A stretch of 33,307 bases of DNA from Azoarcus sp. (GCA_023230755.1 JALNWS010000019.1:1-33307); one strand, 5' to 3'; counted from the stretch's first letter, positions 16,129-25,353 are shown. Numbers and translations are program-made. Notes: a model not told the origin generated them from the sequence alone.

Positions 16129-17064
16129 ATGGAAGAGCCGGCAAACCCTGACGATATCGATAGTCAAGAACCGGATCTTCCCCTTGAGGTGGAGGTTTTC
16201 TCTGACCGCCAGGCGCCGGTGGTCGAGAATGAGTTCCTCAGTGACGTCACCCAGATCTACCTCAACGAGATCGGAGCAAATCCGCTGCTGACGGCCGTGG
16301 AAGAAGCGGCCCTGTCGCGCAGGGTGAGGCAGGGTGATTTCGAGGCACGGCAGACCATGATCGAGCGCAATCTGCGGCTCGTCGTCAATATCGCCAAGCA
16401 CTATCTGAATCGGGGCATCCCACTGCTGGATCTGGTCGAGGAAGGCAATCTCGGCCTGATCCATGCACTGGAAAAATTCGACCCGGAGCGCGGGTTTCGT
16501 TTTTCGACCTACGCCACGTGGTGGATCAGACAGAATATCGAGCGCGCGATCATGAACCAGTCGCGCACCATTCGCCTTCCGGTACATGTCGTCAAGGAAT
16601 TGAACCAGGTGTTGCGCGCCCAGCGCAATATCGAGGCGAACTCCAATGGCGAATCGACCCTCGAAGAAATCGCCCTGCGCCTCGACAAGCCGATCGAGAC
16701 CGTTCGCGCCATTCTTGCCTTGAGTGAACACACGGCCTCGCTCGATGCGCCCCTGGACATCGACCCCAGTCTGTCCATCGGAGAGTCGCTTGCGGACGAC
16801 CACGCAGACTCCCCCGAAGTGCTGATCCACGGCGCAGAAATCGAAACGCTGCTGCGCACCTGGATCGACATGCTCAACGAGAAGCAGCGCCTGGTCATTC
16901 GTCATCGCTACGGGCTCGACGAGTGCGAAATGCTGACCCTGGAAGAGCTTGCTGCCCGACTGGAGCTCACGCGCGAGCGCGTGCGCCAGATTCAGCTCGA
17001 GGCACTGGGGCAACTCCGGCGCACGCTCCGGCGCCGGGGTATTTCAAAGGACGCCTTGTTCTGA
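16129..17064 (+). CDS. rpoS: Stationary-phase sigma factor RpoS
   Basis: Sigma-38 of RNA polymerase, 311 residues, for the general stress and stationary-phase response. Region 1.2 begins DVTQIYLNEIGANPLL. Region 2 has ERNLRLVVNIAKHYLNRG and the -10-recognising segment RGFRFSTYATWWIRQNIERA. Region 3 starts TIRLPVHVVKELN. Region 4 ends with the helix-turn-helix LELTRERVRQIQLEALGQLRR. The combination with the nlpD neighbour identifies RpoS rather than RpoD or RpoH. A strong Shine-Dalgarno (GAGGAGG, 16119-16125) sits three bases before the ATG and 11 bases separate it from nlpD. Confidence 0.96.
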   Translation: MEEPANPDDIDSQEPDLPLEVEVFSDRQAPVVENEFLSDVTQIYLNEIGANPLLTAVEEAALSRRVRQGDFEARQTMIERNLRLVVNIAKHYLNRGIPLLDLVEEGNLGLIHALEKFDPERGFRFSTYATWWIRQNIERAIMNQSRTIRLPVHVVKELNQVLRAQRNIEANSNGESTLEEIALRLDKPIETVRAILALSEHTASLDAPLDIDPSLSIGESLADDHADSPEVLIHGAEIETLLRTWIDMLNEKQRLVIRHRYGLDECEMLTLEELAARLELTRERVRQIQLEALGQLRRTLRRRGISKDALF

Positions 17065-17082
17065 TTGCTGATTCCGGTCCGA

Positions 17083-17102
17083 GCGCTGGCGGGTGCCAGT
17101 GC
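17083..17102. terminator. Hairpin between convergent rpoS and mltB
   Basis: Eight-bp stem GCGCTGGC/GCCAGTGC (one G-T pair) with loop GGGT, in the 98-base gap between converging genes. There is no T run on either side, so it is either a weak or Rho-assisted terminator or an mRNA 3'-end stabiliser. Confidence 0.35.
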
Positions 17103-17162
17103 GACGGAGGCGCCGAGGCCCATCCTCCAGGCTTCGCGGCGATGGTTTCCTGCGGTGTCGGG

Positions 17163-18209
17163 CTAGCTTGAGGCCGCCAGATTGCGCGCCATCCTGCGAT
17201 CGTGGATGGTCTGCGCGAGCTCGAACACGGACATCGCATAGAAGCTGCTGCGGTTGTAGCGCGTGATGACATAGAAGTTGCGGTAGCCCAGCCAGTATTC
17301 GACATCAGCGCCCGGTGTTTCGAGATCGACCAGTGTGACGGGGGCCGTCACGGCTTCACCGTCTGCCGCTGTGATGCCGGCATCGCGCAGCGCATCGGCG
17401 CTCAGGGTCGGCTCGATGCCGGCCGCCACCAGCGGGGCAGGGCTTGCGTCCGGGCTCAGACTGGCACGGACCGCGATGGGGGCCTGCGGCTCCCATCCGT
17501 GAGCGTTAAGGTAGTTTGCCACGCTGCCGATGGCGTCGAGCGGGTTGTCCTCGAAATCGATGACGCCATTGCCGTCAAAATCGACTGCGTAGGCGCGCAT
17601 GCTGCTGGGCAGGAATTGCGGATAGCCCAGAGCACCGGCGTAGGAGCCCGAGTAACTGGTCGGCTCGCGCGCTTGCTCACGCGCCAGCAGGAGGAGCTGT
17701 TCGAGCTCGCGGCGAAACAGGTCGGCGCGCGGCGGATAGTCGAATGCGAGTGTGGTCAGTGCCGACAGCGTTTCGAAATTGCCGGTATGGCGGCCGTAAA
17801 CGGTTTCCACGCCGATGATCGCGACGATGATCTCGGCCGGTACGCCATAGCGCTCCTCGGCAGCCTGCAGGATGGGGGCGTACTCATCCCAGAAATCGAG
17901 TCCGCGTTCGATGCGGATGCGCTCGATGAAGCGCGAACGGTAGCGCTCCCAGGACCGCACGCCGCGCTTGGTGGGCGGGGTGATCAGCGAGATCACACGG
18001 GGCAGTTTCTGCGCCTGACCGAAGGTCTGGACCAGTTGTCCCGCATCGAAGCCGTGGCGTGCGGATACGTCAGTGATGAAGGCCTGCACATCTTCGCGTT
18101 CCGCGTAATTTTCGGTATCGGCGCTGGCGCTGCCGAGCCCGAATGACAGGCTCAGTGCGAGGGCGCAGGCGAGGCGGGTAAAGGGTTGCTGCGAAGATAT
18201 TCCAATCAT
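17163..18209 (-). CDS. mltB: Lytic murein transglycosylase B
   Basis: Periplasmic lytic transglycosylase of 348 residues that cleaves the glycan strands of peptidoglycan, forming 1,6-anhydro ends. A type I signal peptide ends about GSASA; there is no lipobox Cys, so it is probably soluble rather than lipid-anchored. The catalytic Glu135 lies in IIGVETVYGRHTGNF. GYPQFLPSSMRAYAVDFDG is followed by an EF-hand-like stretch, DFDGNGVIDFED, equivalent to the calcium site of E. coli Slt35, then DAIGSVANYLNAHGW. Its ATG overlaps the stop of the transglutaminase gene (ATGA), so it is the last gene of the moxR operon. Confidence 0.92.
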   Translation of the reverse strand: MIGISSQQPFTRLACALALSLSFGLGSASADTENYAEREDVQAFITDVSARHGFDAGQLVQTFGQAQKLPRVISLITPPTKRGVRSWERYRSRFIERIRIERGLDFWDEYAPILQAAEERYGVPAEIIVAIIGVETVYGRHTGNFETLSALTTLAFDYPPRADLFRRELEQLLLLAREQAREPTSYSGSYAGALGYPQFLPSSMRAYAVDFDGNGVIDFEDNPLDAIGSVANYLNAHGWEPQAPIAVRASLSPDASPAPLVAAGIEPTLSADALRDAGITAADGEAVTAPVTLVDLETPGADVEYWLGYRNFYVITRYNRSSFYAMSVFELAQTIHDRRMARNLAASS

Positions 18210-20185
18210 GTCAGTTTCAGTGTCCGGATGCGTCGTTTCAGTTCGCGCACCGCCTCGGGGGTGGCCGGCGGTCGGTAGCGCAGGTTTGCATAGCGCGTCG
18301 TAATGTCGGTGATCTCGGCTGCGTGGCCAGGCAGGGCCTGCGCAAGGCGACGACCATAATCAAGCGGACCCTCGGCCGGATGGCGGCTCAAGCCGTGGCG
18401 GGCAAGCCTGGCCGAGAAGTTTGCCCATGCGCGGTCAAGCGGATCGCTTGCCTGCGCCTGTCGCAGCGCCCATGCAAAAAGCAGCCCCATCAGGCTTGCG
18501 GCTGCAACCCCCAGAATGCCGATCCAGGTCGACCAGCCGAGTTCGCCGAGGCCCAATCGTGACAGAAATTCGCGCTGCCGTTCAGAATTGTAGCCAAGAA
18601 CCCACTGGTTCCAGCTGTTTGATACCGCTTCCCAGCGGAAACGCAGGTCGCGCAGCCATGAAAACTGCGGGCGCATGAACAGGGGCAGCGCTTCGCCCGC
18701 AGGCAGCGCGCCGGCCAGGCCGGACTCGATGCGCCCGGGGGCGGCAAGTGCGGTGGGGTCGATCCGGATCCAGCCCCGTTGCGGCAACCACACCTCGGCC
18801 CAGGCGTGCGCATCGGACTGGCGCACGATCATGCTGCCGTCGACCGGATTGATCTCGCCTCCCTGATAGCCGGTGACGACGCGGGCAGGGACGCCCGCTG
18901 CGCGCATCATGAACACGAAGGCGGAAGCAAAGTGCTCGCAGAAGCCGCGGCGGGTCTCGAACAGGAAGGCATCCACGCCATTGCCGCCGGTCAGCGGTGG
19001 ACGCAAGGTGTAGGTGAGGTCGATCGCGCGCATGCGGTCGAGGGTTCGCGCAAGGGTGTGGGCAGGGGAGGCGGATCCAGCGGCGAGTTCCCGCGCCAGT
19101 GCCCGTGTGCGCGGGTTGCTGTCCGGTGGCAAGCGCAGCGCCGCGTCGAGCACGGGAGCAGTTTCGTCGAGGCCAACGACGGTTTCCGGGTAGGCCACCA
19201 GGTCGAGCCGTGTCCGGCTGCGCAGCGGTTGCGTGCTCAGGGCCTGGAAGGTCGTGGTGTAGCGAACGCCTTCGGGCGCATCGGCGGGATAGTCGAGTGC
19301 CAGCAGCCAGCGCTGGTTGTGCGCTTCGAGGGTGATACGGTACTCGAAGCGTGGTCCCGAGGGCGCATAGGGCGCGCGCTCGCCTTCGAATTGGCGTGCG
19401 GCGCGCCAGGTGCTGCCATCGAATTCACTCAGCACCGGGCCACGCCAGTAGCGTTGTGCCGGCCGCGGCGGTGTGCCGGAGAATTCGGCTCTGAAGGCAA
19501 TTGCTTCGGACAGGCTGAGGTTGCTGATCGAACCCGGCGCCATGGTGTCGGAGAGGCCGCTCATGCCGCTGTGCGCGTCTGCAGGCAGTCCCCACAGCGG
19601 CCCTTCGATACGCGGAAACAACACGAAGAGCATAAGCATGAAGGGCAGGCCCTGGGCCAGTAACAGCGCGCTGGTGCGCAGGCGCTCGCGGGTGCCTGCA
19701 GCTGGGTCTGACAGGGACAGAAGGGCGCCGATCGAGAGCAGGCTGGCACCAAGGGTGAGTGCCGCAACGGGCAGGCTCTGGTTGTCGAAGAACACGCCCA
19801 GTTGCAGGAAGAAGCACAGCAGGATGACGGCCCGGATGTCACGCATCGTGCTCGTCTCAAGCAGCTTCAGTCCAAGCAGCAGCGCCAGAAAGGCGAGGCC
19901 TGGATCCTTGCCGAAGAAGTGCCCGAAGGCCACGCGCACGCCAATGCCCGCGCCGATGGCAATCAGCACGATGAGGTAGGTGTTGGGCGTGCGCCTTCCC
20001 TGCCAAAGCAGGCTGGCGCGCCAGCCCAGCAGGAGCACGCTCAGCGCCGAGACCCACAGCGGCAGGGTGAGGAGGTGGGGCGCGAGGGTCAGGGCCGCTG
20101 CGCTCAATAGCCATGCGCCCTGATCGGCTTGCAGAGTGGCGGCGCCGGTTGCGTGCGGCGCGGTTCCGCTCCGCCGCCTAAACAT
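18206..20185 (-). CDS. tgpA: Membrane transglutaminase-like protein (DUF3488/TgpA type)
   Basis: Inner-membrane protein of about 659 residues. Several N-terminal transmembrane helices (about 20-200) are followed by a periplasmic transglutaminase/protease-like domain, one further membrane helix near 560 (STWIGILGVAAASLMGLLFA), and a cytoplasmic tail resembling DUF4129. The catalytic triad is visible: Cys416 in RRGFCEHFASAF, His460 in SDAHAWAEVW and Asp476 in RIDPT. The Pseudomonas homologue TgpA is essential, with an unclear periplasmic role. I chose the ATG that overlaps the DUF58 stop by eight bases; ATGs at 20200 and 20263 are alternatives inside DUF58. The gene symbol is by similarity. Confidence 0.87.
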   Translation of the reverse strand: MFRRRSGTAPHATGAATLQADQGAWLLSAAALTLAPHLLTLPLWVSALSVLLLGWRASLLWQGRRTPNTYLIVLIAIGAGIGVRVAFGHFFGKDPGLAFLALLLGLKLLETSTMRDIRAVILLCFFLQLGVFFDNQSLPVAALTLGASLLSIGALLSLSDPAAGTRERLRTSALLLAQGLPFMLMLFVLFPRIEGPLWGLPADAHSGMSGLSDTMAPGSISNLSLSEAIAFRAEFSGTPPRPAQRYWRGPVLSEFDGSTWRAARQFEGERAPYAPSGPRFEYRITLEAHNQRWLLALDYPADAPEGVRYTTTFQALSTQPLRSRTRLDLVAYPETVVGLDETAPVLDAALRLPPDSNPRTRALARELAAGSASPAHTLARTLDRMRAIDLTYTLRPPLTGGNGVDAFLFETRRGFCEHFASAFVFMMRAAGVPARVVTGYQGGEINPVDGSMIVRQSDAHAWAEVWLPQRGWIRIDPTALAAPGRIESGLAGALPAGEALPLFMRPQFSWLRDLRFRWEAVSNSWNQWVLGYNSERQREFLSRLGLGELGWSTWIGILGVAAASLMGLLFAWALRQAQASDPLDRAWANFSARLARHGLSRHPAEGPLDYGRRLAQALPGHAAEITDITTRYANLRYRPPATPEAVRELKRRIRTLKLT

Positions 20186-21173
20186 CGCCGGGCCCGGCAT
20201 GTGCCTGATCGTGCAGCGCCAGGGCATGCAGGCACTGATGAAGGTGGGCGTGGCCATGCCCACGCGGAAAATAGCGCGATGGCAGTTGCAGGGCGTAGCG
20301 CCGTCCGCTGCCTTCGGCTATCAGCAACCACGCCGTCAGTCGTGCCAGTCTTGCTTCGTTATCCAGCGTCGGGGGCAGCGCCGACCATTCGAGCGCGATG
20401 TCGCCGCCTTCGAGCGTGGAGAACTGCTTTGTCATCAACGGCCCGCCGCGAGCGAATACTTTCCACGCCAGATGCTGCGGAGAGTCAGACGTCTGGTGAT
20501 TGCGCAGCCCGGCGAAATCGTCATCGCCCGCTCGCAGGCTGCGCTGCCCCTGAGCCTCGCCAGCGGTTTGGCCGGGCAGGGGGGGCGGGTTGATTTCGGG
20601 CGCCGGGTATACGAGGCCTGTAATGTCCGGAATGAATACGCTCCAGGCGCGAATCAGGCCGAGCGGCCAGCGGGTCTCGAGTATCGTGCGACCGAGTGGA
20701 AACGGCCCGCGCGTTTTCGTCGGCAGGGCAAGGCTGACCTCGGTAACCGCGCCCGGCGGCAGGTCGAAGGCGCTAGCCTCTCCATGCGCGCGCAGGCGCA
20801 GTGCGGGTCGGCGTGCCGTGCGGCGATTGTCGATGAGCAGATGGAAGACGAGCGCGTCGCCGCAGAATGCCGGCTCGGTGCGGCCACTGCGGATCGAAAG
20901 CTGGAGCAGATTGCGAAAGGCATGAACGATACTGGCGACCGCGACGCCGCCGAGCAGGAAGGTCAGGGCGTAGCCCAGGCTCAGGTTGTAGTTGATCGAG
21001 GCGATCAGCATGACCAGCAAAGCAAGGGCGAAAGCGTATCCCGCGGCCGTCGGCAGCACGTAGATGCGGCGCTGATAGAGGATGATCGGCGCGGCTTCCG
21101 GGCGCCCGAGGCGGAACAGCCAACGGTCGACCAGCCGCCGGGCGCCCCCGGTCAAGGCGTCGACGCCCATCAT
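20178..21173 (-). CDS. DUF58 domain protein, partner of MoxR
   Basis: Membrane-associated protein of 331 residues. Two adjacent hydrophobic segments (about 40-85, YAFALALLVMLIASINYN and ALTFLLGGVAVASIVHAF) precede a soluble part with the DUF58 signature GDDDFAGLRNHQTSDSPQHL, followed by the WKVFAR segment. DUF58 proteins are regularly encoded between moxR and transglutaminase genes and may be von Willebrand-like clients of the MoxR ATPase; their biochemical role is not established. The start overlaps the moxR stop (TGATG); a second ATG follows immediately at 21170. Confidence 0.88.
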   Translation of the reverse strand: MMGVDALTGGARRLVDRWLFRLGRPEAAPIILYQRRIYVLPTAAGYAFALALLVMLIASINYNLSLGYALTFLLGGVAVASIVHAFRNLLQLSIRSGRTEPAFCGDALVFHLLIDNRRTARRPALRLRAHGEASAFDLPPGAVTEVSLALPTKTRGPFPLGRTILETRWPLGLIRAWSVFIPDITGLVYPAPEINPPPLPGQTAGEAQGQRSLRAGDDDFAGLRNHQTSDSPQHLAWKVFARGGPLMTKQFSTLEGGDIALEWSALPPTLDNEARLARLTAWLLIAEGSGRRYALQLPSRYFPRGHGHAHLHQCLHALALHDQAHAGPGDV

Positions 21174-22102
21174 CAACTCACCGGTACGGATTGCAGCAGG
21201 CGATCGAGCGCGGCGGGCGCAGGGGCGCGGCCGTCGCCGGCAAGGTGAAGGCGGTGCCCGGCGACGTGGGGGAACATGCACTGCACGTCTTCCGGAAGCA
21301 CATGGTCACGCCCTTCGATCAGCGCCCAGGCACGGGCCGCCGCCAGCAGGCCGAGTCCGGCGCGCGGGCTCAGTCCGCCTGCAAACTCGTCGCTCTGACG
21401 TGTGGCTGCGAGCAGGTTCTGTACGTAGTCGATCAGGCGGTCGGCCACCTGGAGCGCCTGTGCCGCATGTTGCATCTCGATCAGATCGTCGGGCGCAATC
21501 ACGGGCTGCTGACGTTCGATCAGCTCACGCCGGGCTTCACCCATCAGCAACGCGCGTTCTGCTGCGCGGTCAGGGTAGCCGAGGCGGATACGCATCAGGA
21601 AGCGGTCGAGCTGGCTCTCGGGCAGAGGAAAGGTGCCGATCTGGGTCGAGGGGTTCTGCGTGGCAATGACGAAGAACGGGTCGGGCAGGGGCAGCGTGGC
21701 CCCGTCGGCGGTGATCTGGCGCTCCTCCATCGCTTCGAGCAAGGCGCTCTGGGTCTTCGGCGTCGCACGGTTGATCTCGTCGGCAAGAATCAGCTGGGCG
21801 AATACCGGCCCTGCGTTGAAGCGAAAGCTGCTGGTTGCGCGATCGAACACCGAAACGCCGACGATGTCCGCTGGCAGCAGGTCGCTGGTGAACTGGATGC
21901 GCTGAAAATGGAGGCCGACCAGACGCGCGAGGACATGGGCGAGCGTGGTTTTGCCCACGCCGGGCATGTCCTCGATGAGCAGATGGCCGCGCGCGATCAG
22001 GCAGGACAGTGCCAGCTGCAGTTCATGCTCCTTGCCGAGGATGATCTGGCTGGCAGCTTCGAGGAGTGTGGTTGCATGACGTTGGGGCATGAGCTCGCGC
22101 AC
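21173..22102 (-). CDS. moxR: MoxR-family AAA+ ATPase
   Basis: Cytoplasmic AAA+ chaperone-like ATPase of 309 residues. Walker A is MPGVGKTT (46-53), Walker B is LILADEIN (Asp108, Glu109), sensor 1 is in FFVIATQNP, and the arginine-finger/lid region includes FPLPESQLDRFLMRI. MoxR proteins are thought to help mature or activate partner proteins encoded next to them, here the DUF58 protein. It is the first gene of the four-gene - strand operon. An in-frame ATG at 22090 is a possible alternative start. Confidence 0.92.
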   Translation of the reverse strand: MRELMPQRHATTLLEAASQIILGKEHELQLALSCLIARGHLLIEDMPGVGKTTLAHVLARLVGLHFQRIQFTSDLLPADIVGVSVFDRATSSFRFNAGPVFAQLILADEINRATPKTQSALLEAMEERQITADGATLPLPDPFFVIATQNPSTQIGTFPLPESQLDRFLMRIRLGYPDRAAERALLMGEARRELIERQQPVIAPDDLIEMQHAAQALQVADRLIDYVQNLLAATRQSDEFAGGLSPRAGLGLLAAARAWALIEGRDHVLPEDVQCMFPHVAGHRLHLAGDGRAPAPAALDRLLQSVPVS

Positions 22103-22229
22103 TGTGAAATTGGCCGGGAAGCGGTGATAATAGACGACAAAGACAGCGAGCCCGTACCATGGGCCAACACCGCAGCCCGTTTGAATCGAGCTGTCAGGGA
22201 AAGTTCGCCCGTTTCAGGAGAGGAGGGGT
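22103..22229. promoter_or_regulatory. Divergent promoter region of moxR and the deacetylase gene
   Basis: The 127 bases between divergent starts contain GATAAT at 22126-22131 (+), inside TGATAATAGA. Read on the other strand the same bases give TATTAT, so one AT-rich element could serve as -10 in both directions. No good -35 was found for either. A purine-rich GGAGAGGAGG lies seven bases before the + strand ATG. Confidence 0.35.
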
Positions 22230-23156
22230 ATGACAACAACGGCGTTCATCACGCACCGCGACTGCTGGTTGCATGATATGGGGGCTCATCACCCGGAATG
22301 TGCGGACAGGCTGGGGGCGATCAACGATCGTCTGATTGCCGCAGGGCTGGATCTTTACCTGTCCTTTTTCGATGCGCCGCTGGCGACCGCCGAACAGGTG
22401 ACACGCGTTCATCCGGCGAGCTACTTCGAAGAATTGATGAAGAGCGTCCCCGAGCATGGCATCCGCCACCTCGACCCCGATACGGCCATGAGCCCCAACA
22501 CCATGAAGGCCGCCTTGCGCTCTGCCGGTGCAGGTGTGCTGGCGACGGATCTGGTGCTCAAGGGCGAGATCGAGAACGCTTTCTGCGCCGTGCGCCCGCC
22601 CGGTCATCACGCCGAACGGGCGAAGGCCATGGGGTTCTGTTTCCTTAACAATGTCGCGATTGCGGCACGGCATGCGACCGAGGTCCATGGACTGGAGCGG
22701 GTGGCCATCGTCGACTTCGACGTGCACCATGGCAACGGCACCGAAGACGTGTTCCGCGACGACCCGCGGGTCATGATGGCGAGCATCTTCCAGCATCCGT
22801 TCTACCCGTACTGCGGGATCGAGAACCAGCCTGCGCACTTCTGCAATGTGCCGGTTCCGGCTGGAACGCGCGGCGATGCATTCAGACAGGTCGTCAGCGA
22901 CATCTGGGTGCCTGCACTGCGTGAGCACAACCCTCAGGCCATCTTCATTTCGGCGGGTTTCGATGCGCACTACGAAGATGACATGGGTTCGCTGGGGCTG
23001 GTCGAGTCCGATTACATCTGGGCAACCCAGCAGATCAAGGGTGTCGCGGAAGATTGCGGTCACAAGCGCGTCATCTCGATGCTCGAGGGTGGTTACTCGC
23101 TGAGCTCGCTCGGCAGATCGGTCGTTTCCCACATCAAGGCACTGGCCGACCTCTGA
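22230..23156 (+). CDS. Histone deacetylase-family amidohydrolase
   Basis: Zinc-dependent deacetylase of the arginase/HDAC superfamily, 308 residues. All signature motifs are present: HPECADRL, RPPGHHAERAKAMGFCFLNN with the His126-His127 pair, the metal motif DFDVHHGNG (Asp164, His166), SAGFDAHYEDDMG with the third metal Asp, and LEGGYS. Bacterial members act on acetylated small molecules, polyamines or lysines; the substrate here cannot be told from sequence. It is preceded by a strong Shine-Dalgarno and is divergent from moxR. Confidence 0.9.
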   Translation: MTTTAFITHRDCWLHDMGAHHPECADRLGAINDRLIAAGLDLYLSFFDAPLATAEQVTRVHPASYFEELMKSVPEHGIRHLDPDTAMSPNTMKAALRSAGAGVLATDLVLKGEIENAFCAVRPPGHHAERAKAMGFCFLNNVAIAARHATEVHGLERVAIVDFDVHHGNGTEDVFRDDPRVMMASIFQHPFYPYCGIENQPAHFCNVPVPAGTRGDAFRQVVSDIWVPALREHNPQAIFISAGFDAHYEDDMGSLGLVESDYIWATQQIKGVAEDCGHKRVISMLEGGYSLSSLGRSVVSHIKALADL

Positions 23157-23166
23157 ACTGCTTCCT

Positions 23167-23198
23167 GCCAGCCCCATGTAACGTGTCGTGGGGCTGGC
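23167..23198 (+). terminator. Long hairpin after the deacetylase gene
   Basis: Perfect 10-bp inverted repeat, GCCAGCCCCA and TGGGGCTGGC, with a 12-base loop, starting 10 bases after the deacetylase stop. There is no T run downstream, so classical intrinsic termination is uncertain, but the position fits a transcript 3' end before the dapA promoter. Confidence 0.5.
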
Positions 23199-23216
23199 TG
23201 TGCAGCGGCGATCGGT

Positions 23217-23222
23217 TAGAAT
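23217..23222 (+). promoter_or_regulatory. -10 element candidate for dapA-bamC
   Basis: TAGAAT lies 27 bases before the dapA ATG, giving a short 5' leader. No convincing -35 hexamer is visible. Confidence 0.35.
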
Positions 23223-23249
23223 CAGATTTTTACTGTTTTGGCCCCTGCC

Positions 23250-24128
23250 ATGATTACCGGATCGATTGTCGCCATCGTCACGCCGATGAATGAGGATGGC
23301 AGCCTGGATTTCCCCCGCTTGCGCAGTCTGATCGACTGGCACGTTGCCGAAGGCACCGACGGGATTGTTATTGTGGGCACCACGGGCGAATCGCCCACGG
23401 TGAATGTCGACGAACATTGCGAGCTGATCCGCACGACGGTCGAACATGCGGCCGGTCGTATACCGGTCATTGCCGGTACCGGTGCCAACTCCACCGCCGA
23501 GGCGGTCGAACTCGCACGCTACGCTGAACAGGCTGGCGCCGTTGCCCACCTGTCAGTGGTTCCTTATTACAACCGTCCGACGCAGGAAGGGCTCTACCAG
23601 CACTTCCGTACCATCGCCGAGGCGGTCGAGCTCCCGCTGATCCTGTACAACGTGCCCGGCCGTACCGTTGCCGATCTGGCCAATGACACCACGCTCCGTC
23701 TGGCCGAAATTCCGAACATCATCGGTGTGAAGGATGCGACCGGCAGCATTGACCGCAACTGCGACCTGATCGCGCGTGCGCCCGAAGGCTTTGCGCTTTA
23801 CAGCGGCGACGACATGACCGTTGCCGCCTTCATGCTGCTGGGCGGCCACGGGACCATCTCGGTGACGGCAAACGTCGCCCCGCGTGCGATGCACGAGATG
23901 TGCGCAGCGGCACTCGCTGGCGATGTGCGCAAGACGCGCGAGATCAACGCGCGCCTGCTCGGTCTGCACCGCAGCCTGTTCTGCGAAGCCAACCCGATTC
24001 CGGTCAAGTGGGCGGTTGCCCGCATGGGGCTGATGGGCGACGGCATCCGCTTGCCGCTGACGCAGCTCTCCGAAACGTGTCACGAACGTGTGCGGCAGGC
24101 CATGCGCCAGGCCGGCATCAATATCTGA
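23250..24128 (+). CDS. dapA: 4-hydroxy-tetrahydrodipicolinate synthase DapA
   Basis: First committed enzyme of lysine and diaminopimelate synthesis; it condenses pyruvate with aspartate semialdehyde. The 292 residues equal the E. coli length when the MITGSIVAIVTPM start is used, so I prefer it to the ATG 12 bases upstream. The catalytic residues fall at the canonical positions: Thr44-Thr45 (VGTTGES), Tyr133 and Arg138 (LYNVPGRT), and the Schiff-base Lys161 (GVKDATGS). It is followed after 25 bases by bamC, the common dapA-bamC pairing. Confidence 0.96.
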   Translation: MITGSIVAIVTPMNEDGSLDFPRLRSLIDWHVAEGTDGIVIVGTTGESPTVNVDEHCELIRTTVEHAAGRIPVIAGTGANSTAEAVELARYAEQAGAVAHLSVVPYYNRPTQEGLYQHFRTIAEAVELPLILYNVPGRTVADLANDTTLRLAEIPNIIGVKDATGSIDRNCDLIARAPEGFALYSGDDMTVAAFMLLGGHGTISVTANVAPRAMHEMCAAALAGDVRKTREINARLLGLHRSLFCEANPIPVKWAVARMGLMGDGIRLPLTQLSETCHERVRQAMRQAGINI

Positions 24129-24153
24129 TCTGCAATTTCCATCCAGGAACCTC

Positions 24154-25296
24154 ATGAACCGCACCTTGCGCACCACTGCTTCCCTGCTTGCGCTGTCGTT
24201 GTTGCTTGCAGGCTGCTCCACTTCCCTGCTTGAATCCAAACGTATCGATTACAAGAGCGCAAGCAACAATCAGATCGCACCGCTGGAAATCCCGCCCGAC
24301 CTGACCGCACCCACACGCGACGACCGCTTTGCTGTGCCCGACGTGGCGCCACGCGGCGTGGCAACCTTCTCCGCCTACAACGCGGACCGCGCAGGACAGT
24401 CGGCTGTTCGCGCCTCCAGTGACGTGATGCCCGTGCCTGATCGCATGCATATCGAGCGCGCAGGTAGCCAGCGCTGGCTGGTCGTACCGGGGAACGCCGC
24501 CGATCTATGGCCGCAGATCCGCAATTTCTGGCTCGAACTCGGCTTCATCCTGAACATTGACAACCCTGAAATCGGCGTTCTTGAAACCGACTGGGCGGAA
24601 GACCGCGCCAAGATCCCGCAGGACTTCCTGCGTTCGACGCTGGGCAAGGTCATCGACGGTCTGTACTCGACCCCGGAGCGCGACAAGTTCCGTACGCGCC
24701 TGGAAGTGGGCAAGGACACTGGCACCGTCGAGATCTACATCAGCCACCGCGGCATGATGGAAATCTATCCGACCGAGGCCAAGGATTCGACCATCTGGCA
24801 ACCGCGCCCGGCCGATCCCGAGCTCGAGGCAGAGATGCTGCGCCGGCTGATGATCAGCCTCGGTGCTGACGAGGCCCGCGCGCAGGCTGCACTCGCCGTG
24901 GCGCCGGTGGCAGAGCGCGCCAAGATGGCGACGGTCGACGGTCAGATGAACCTGCAGGTGCAGGAGCCGTTTGATCGCGCCTGGCGTCGCGTGGGTCTGG
25001 CGCTCGACCGTATCGGCTTCACCGTTGAAGACCGTGATCGCGCGCAGGGCCTCTACTTCGTGCGCTATGTCGATCCCGATGCCGACAGCCGCAGCGAGAA
25101 GAGCGAGGGTTTCTTCTCCAAACTGGCCTTCTGGCGCAGCAGCGACAAGCCTGCAGTCGGCGGCAGCGAGTACAAGCTCAAGGTTCAGGAGCAGGCCGAA
25201 GGGTCGACTGTCACCGTGCTGACCAAAGATGGCGCAGTCGACAAGTCGCCCACGGCGAAGCGCATGCTTGGACTGCTGCAGCAGGAACTGCGTTAA
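24154..25296 (+). CDS. bamC: Outer-membrane assembly lipoprotein BamC (NlpB)
   Basis: Lipoprotein component of the BAM complex that inserts beta-barrel proteins into the outer membrane, 380 residues. The signal peptide ends with lipobox LLAGC (Cys21). An unstructured, proline-containing N-terminal segment (IAPLEIPPDLTAP), typical of the BamC part that binds BamD, is followed by two helix-grip domains (about 105-220 and 265-380). The start is the ATG of MNRTLRTTAS; the frame upstream belongs to the dapA overlap. The dapA neighbour is the classical context. Transcription ends at the terminator at 25371-25402. Confidence 0.92.
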   Translation: MNRTLRTTASLLALSLLLAGCSTSLLESKRIDYKSASNNQIAPLEIPPDLTAPTRDDRFAVPDVAPRGVATFSAYNADRAGQSAVRASSDVMPVPDRMHIERAGSQRWLVVPGNAADLWPQIRNFWLELGFILNIDNPEIGVLETDWAEDRAKIPQDFLRSTLGKVIDGLYSTPERDKFRTRLEVGKDTGTVEIYISHRGMMEIYPTEAKDSTIWQPRPADPELEAEMLRRLMISLGADEARAQAALAVAPVAERAKMATVDGQMNLQVQEPFDRAWRRVGLALDRIGFTVEDRDRAQGLYFVRYVDPDADSRSEKSEGFFSKLAFWRSSDKPAVGGSEYKLKVQEQAEGSTVTVLTKDGAVDKSPTAKRMLGLLQQELR

Positions 25297-25353
25297 GCCG
25301 ATTGGTACCGGTCGGTCCGTTTTGCGGGGCGACCGGCGTCAAATGTGATCTAA

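Noticed and set aside
16006..17013. A 335-codon open frame opposite rpoS
   Set aside because: Antisense shadow of rpoS and the end of nlpD. No start signal and no domain.
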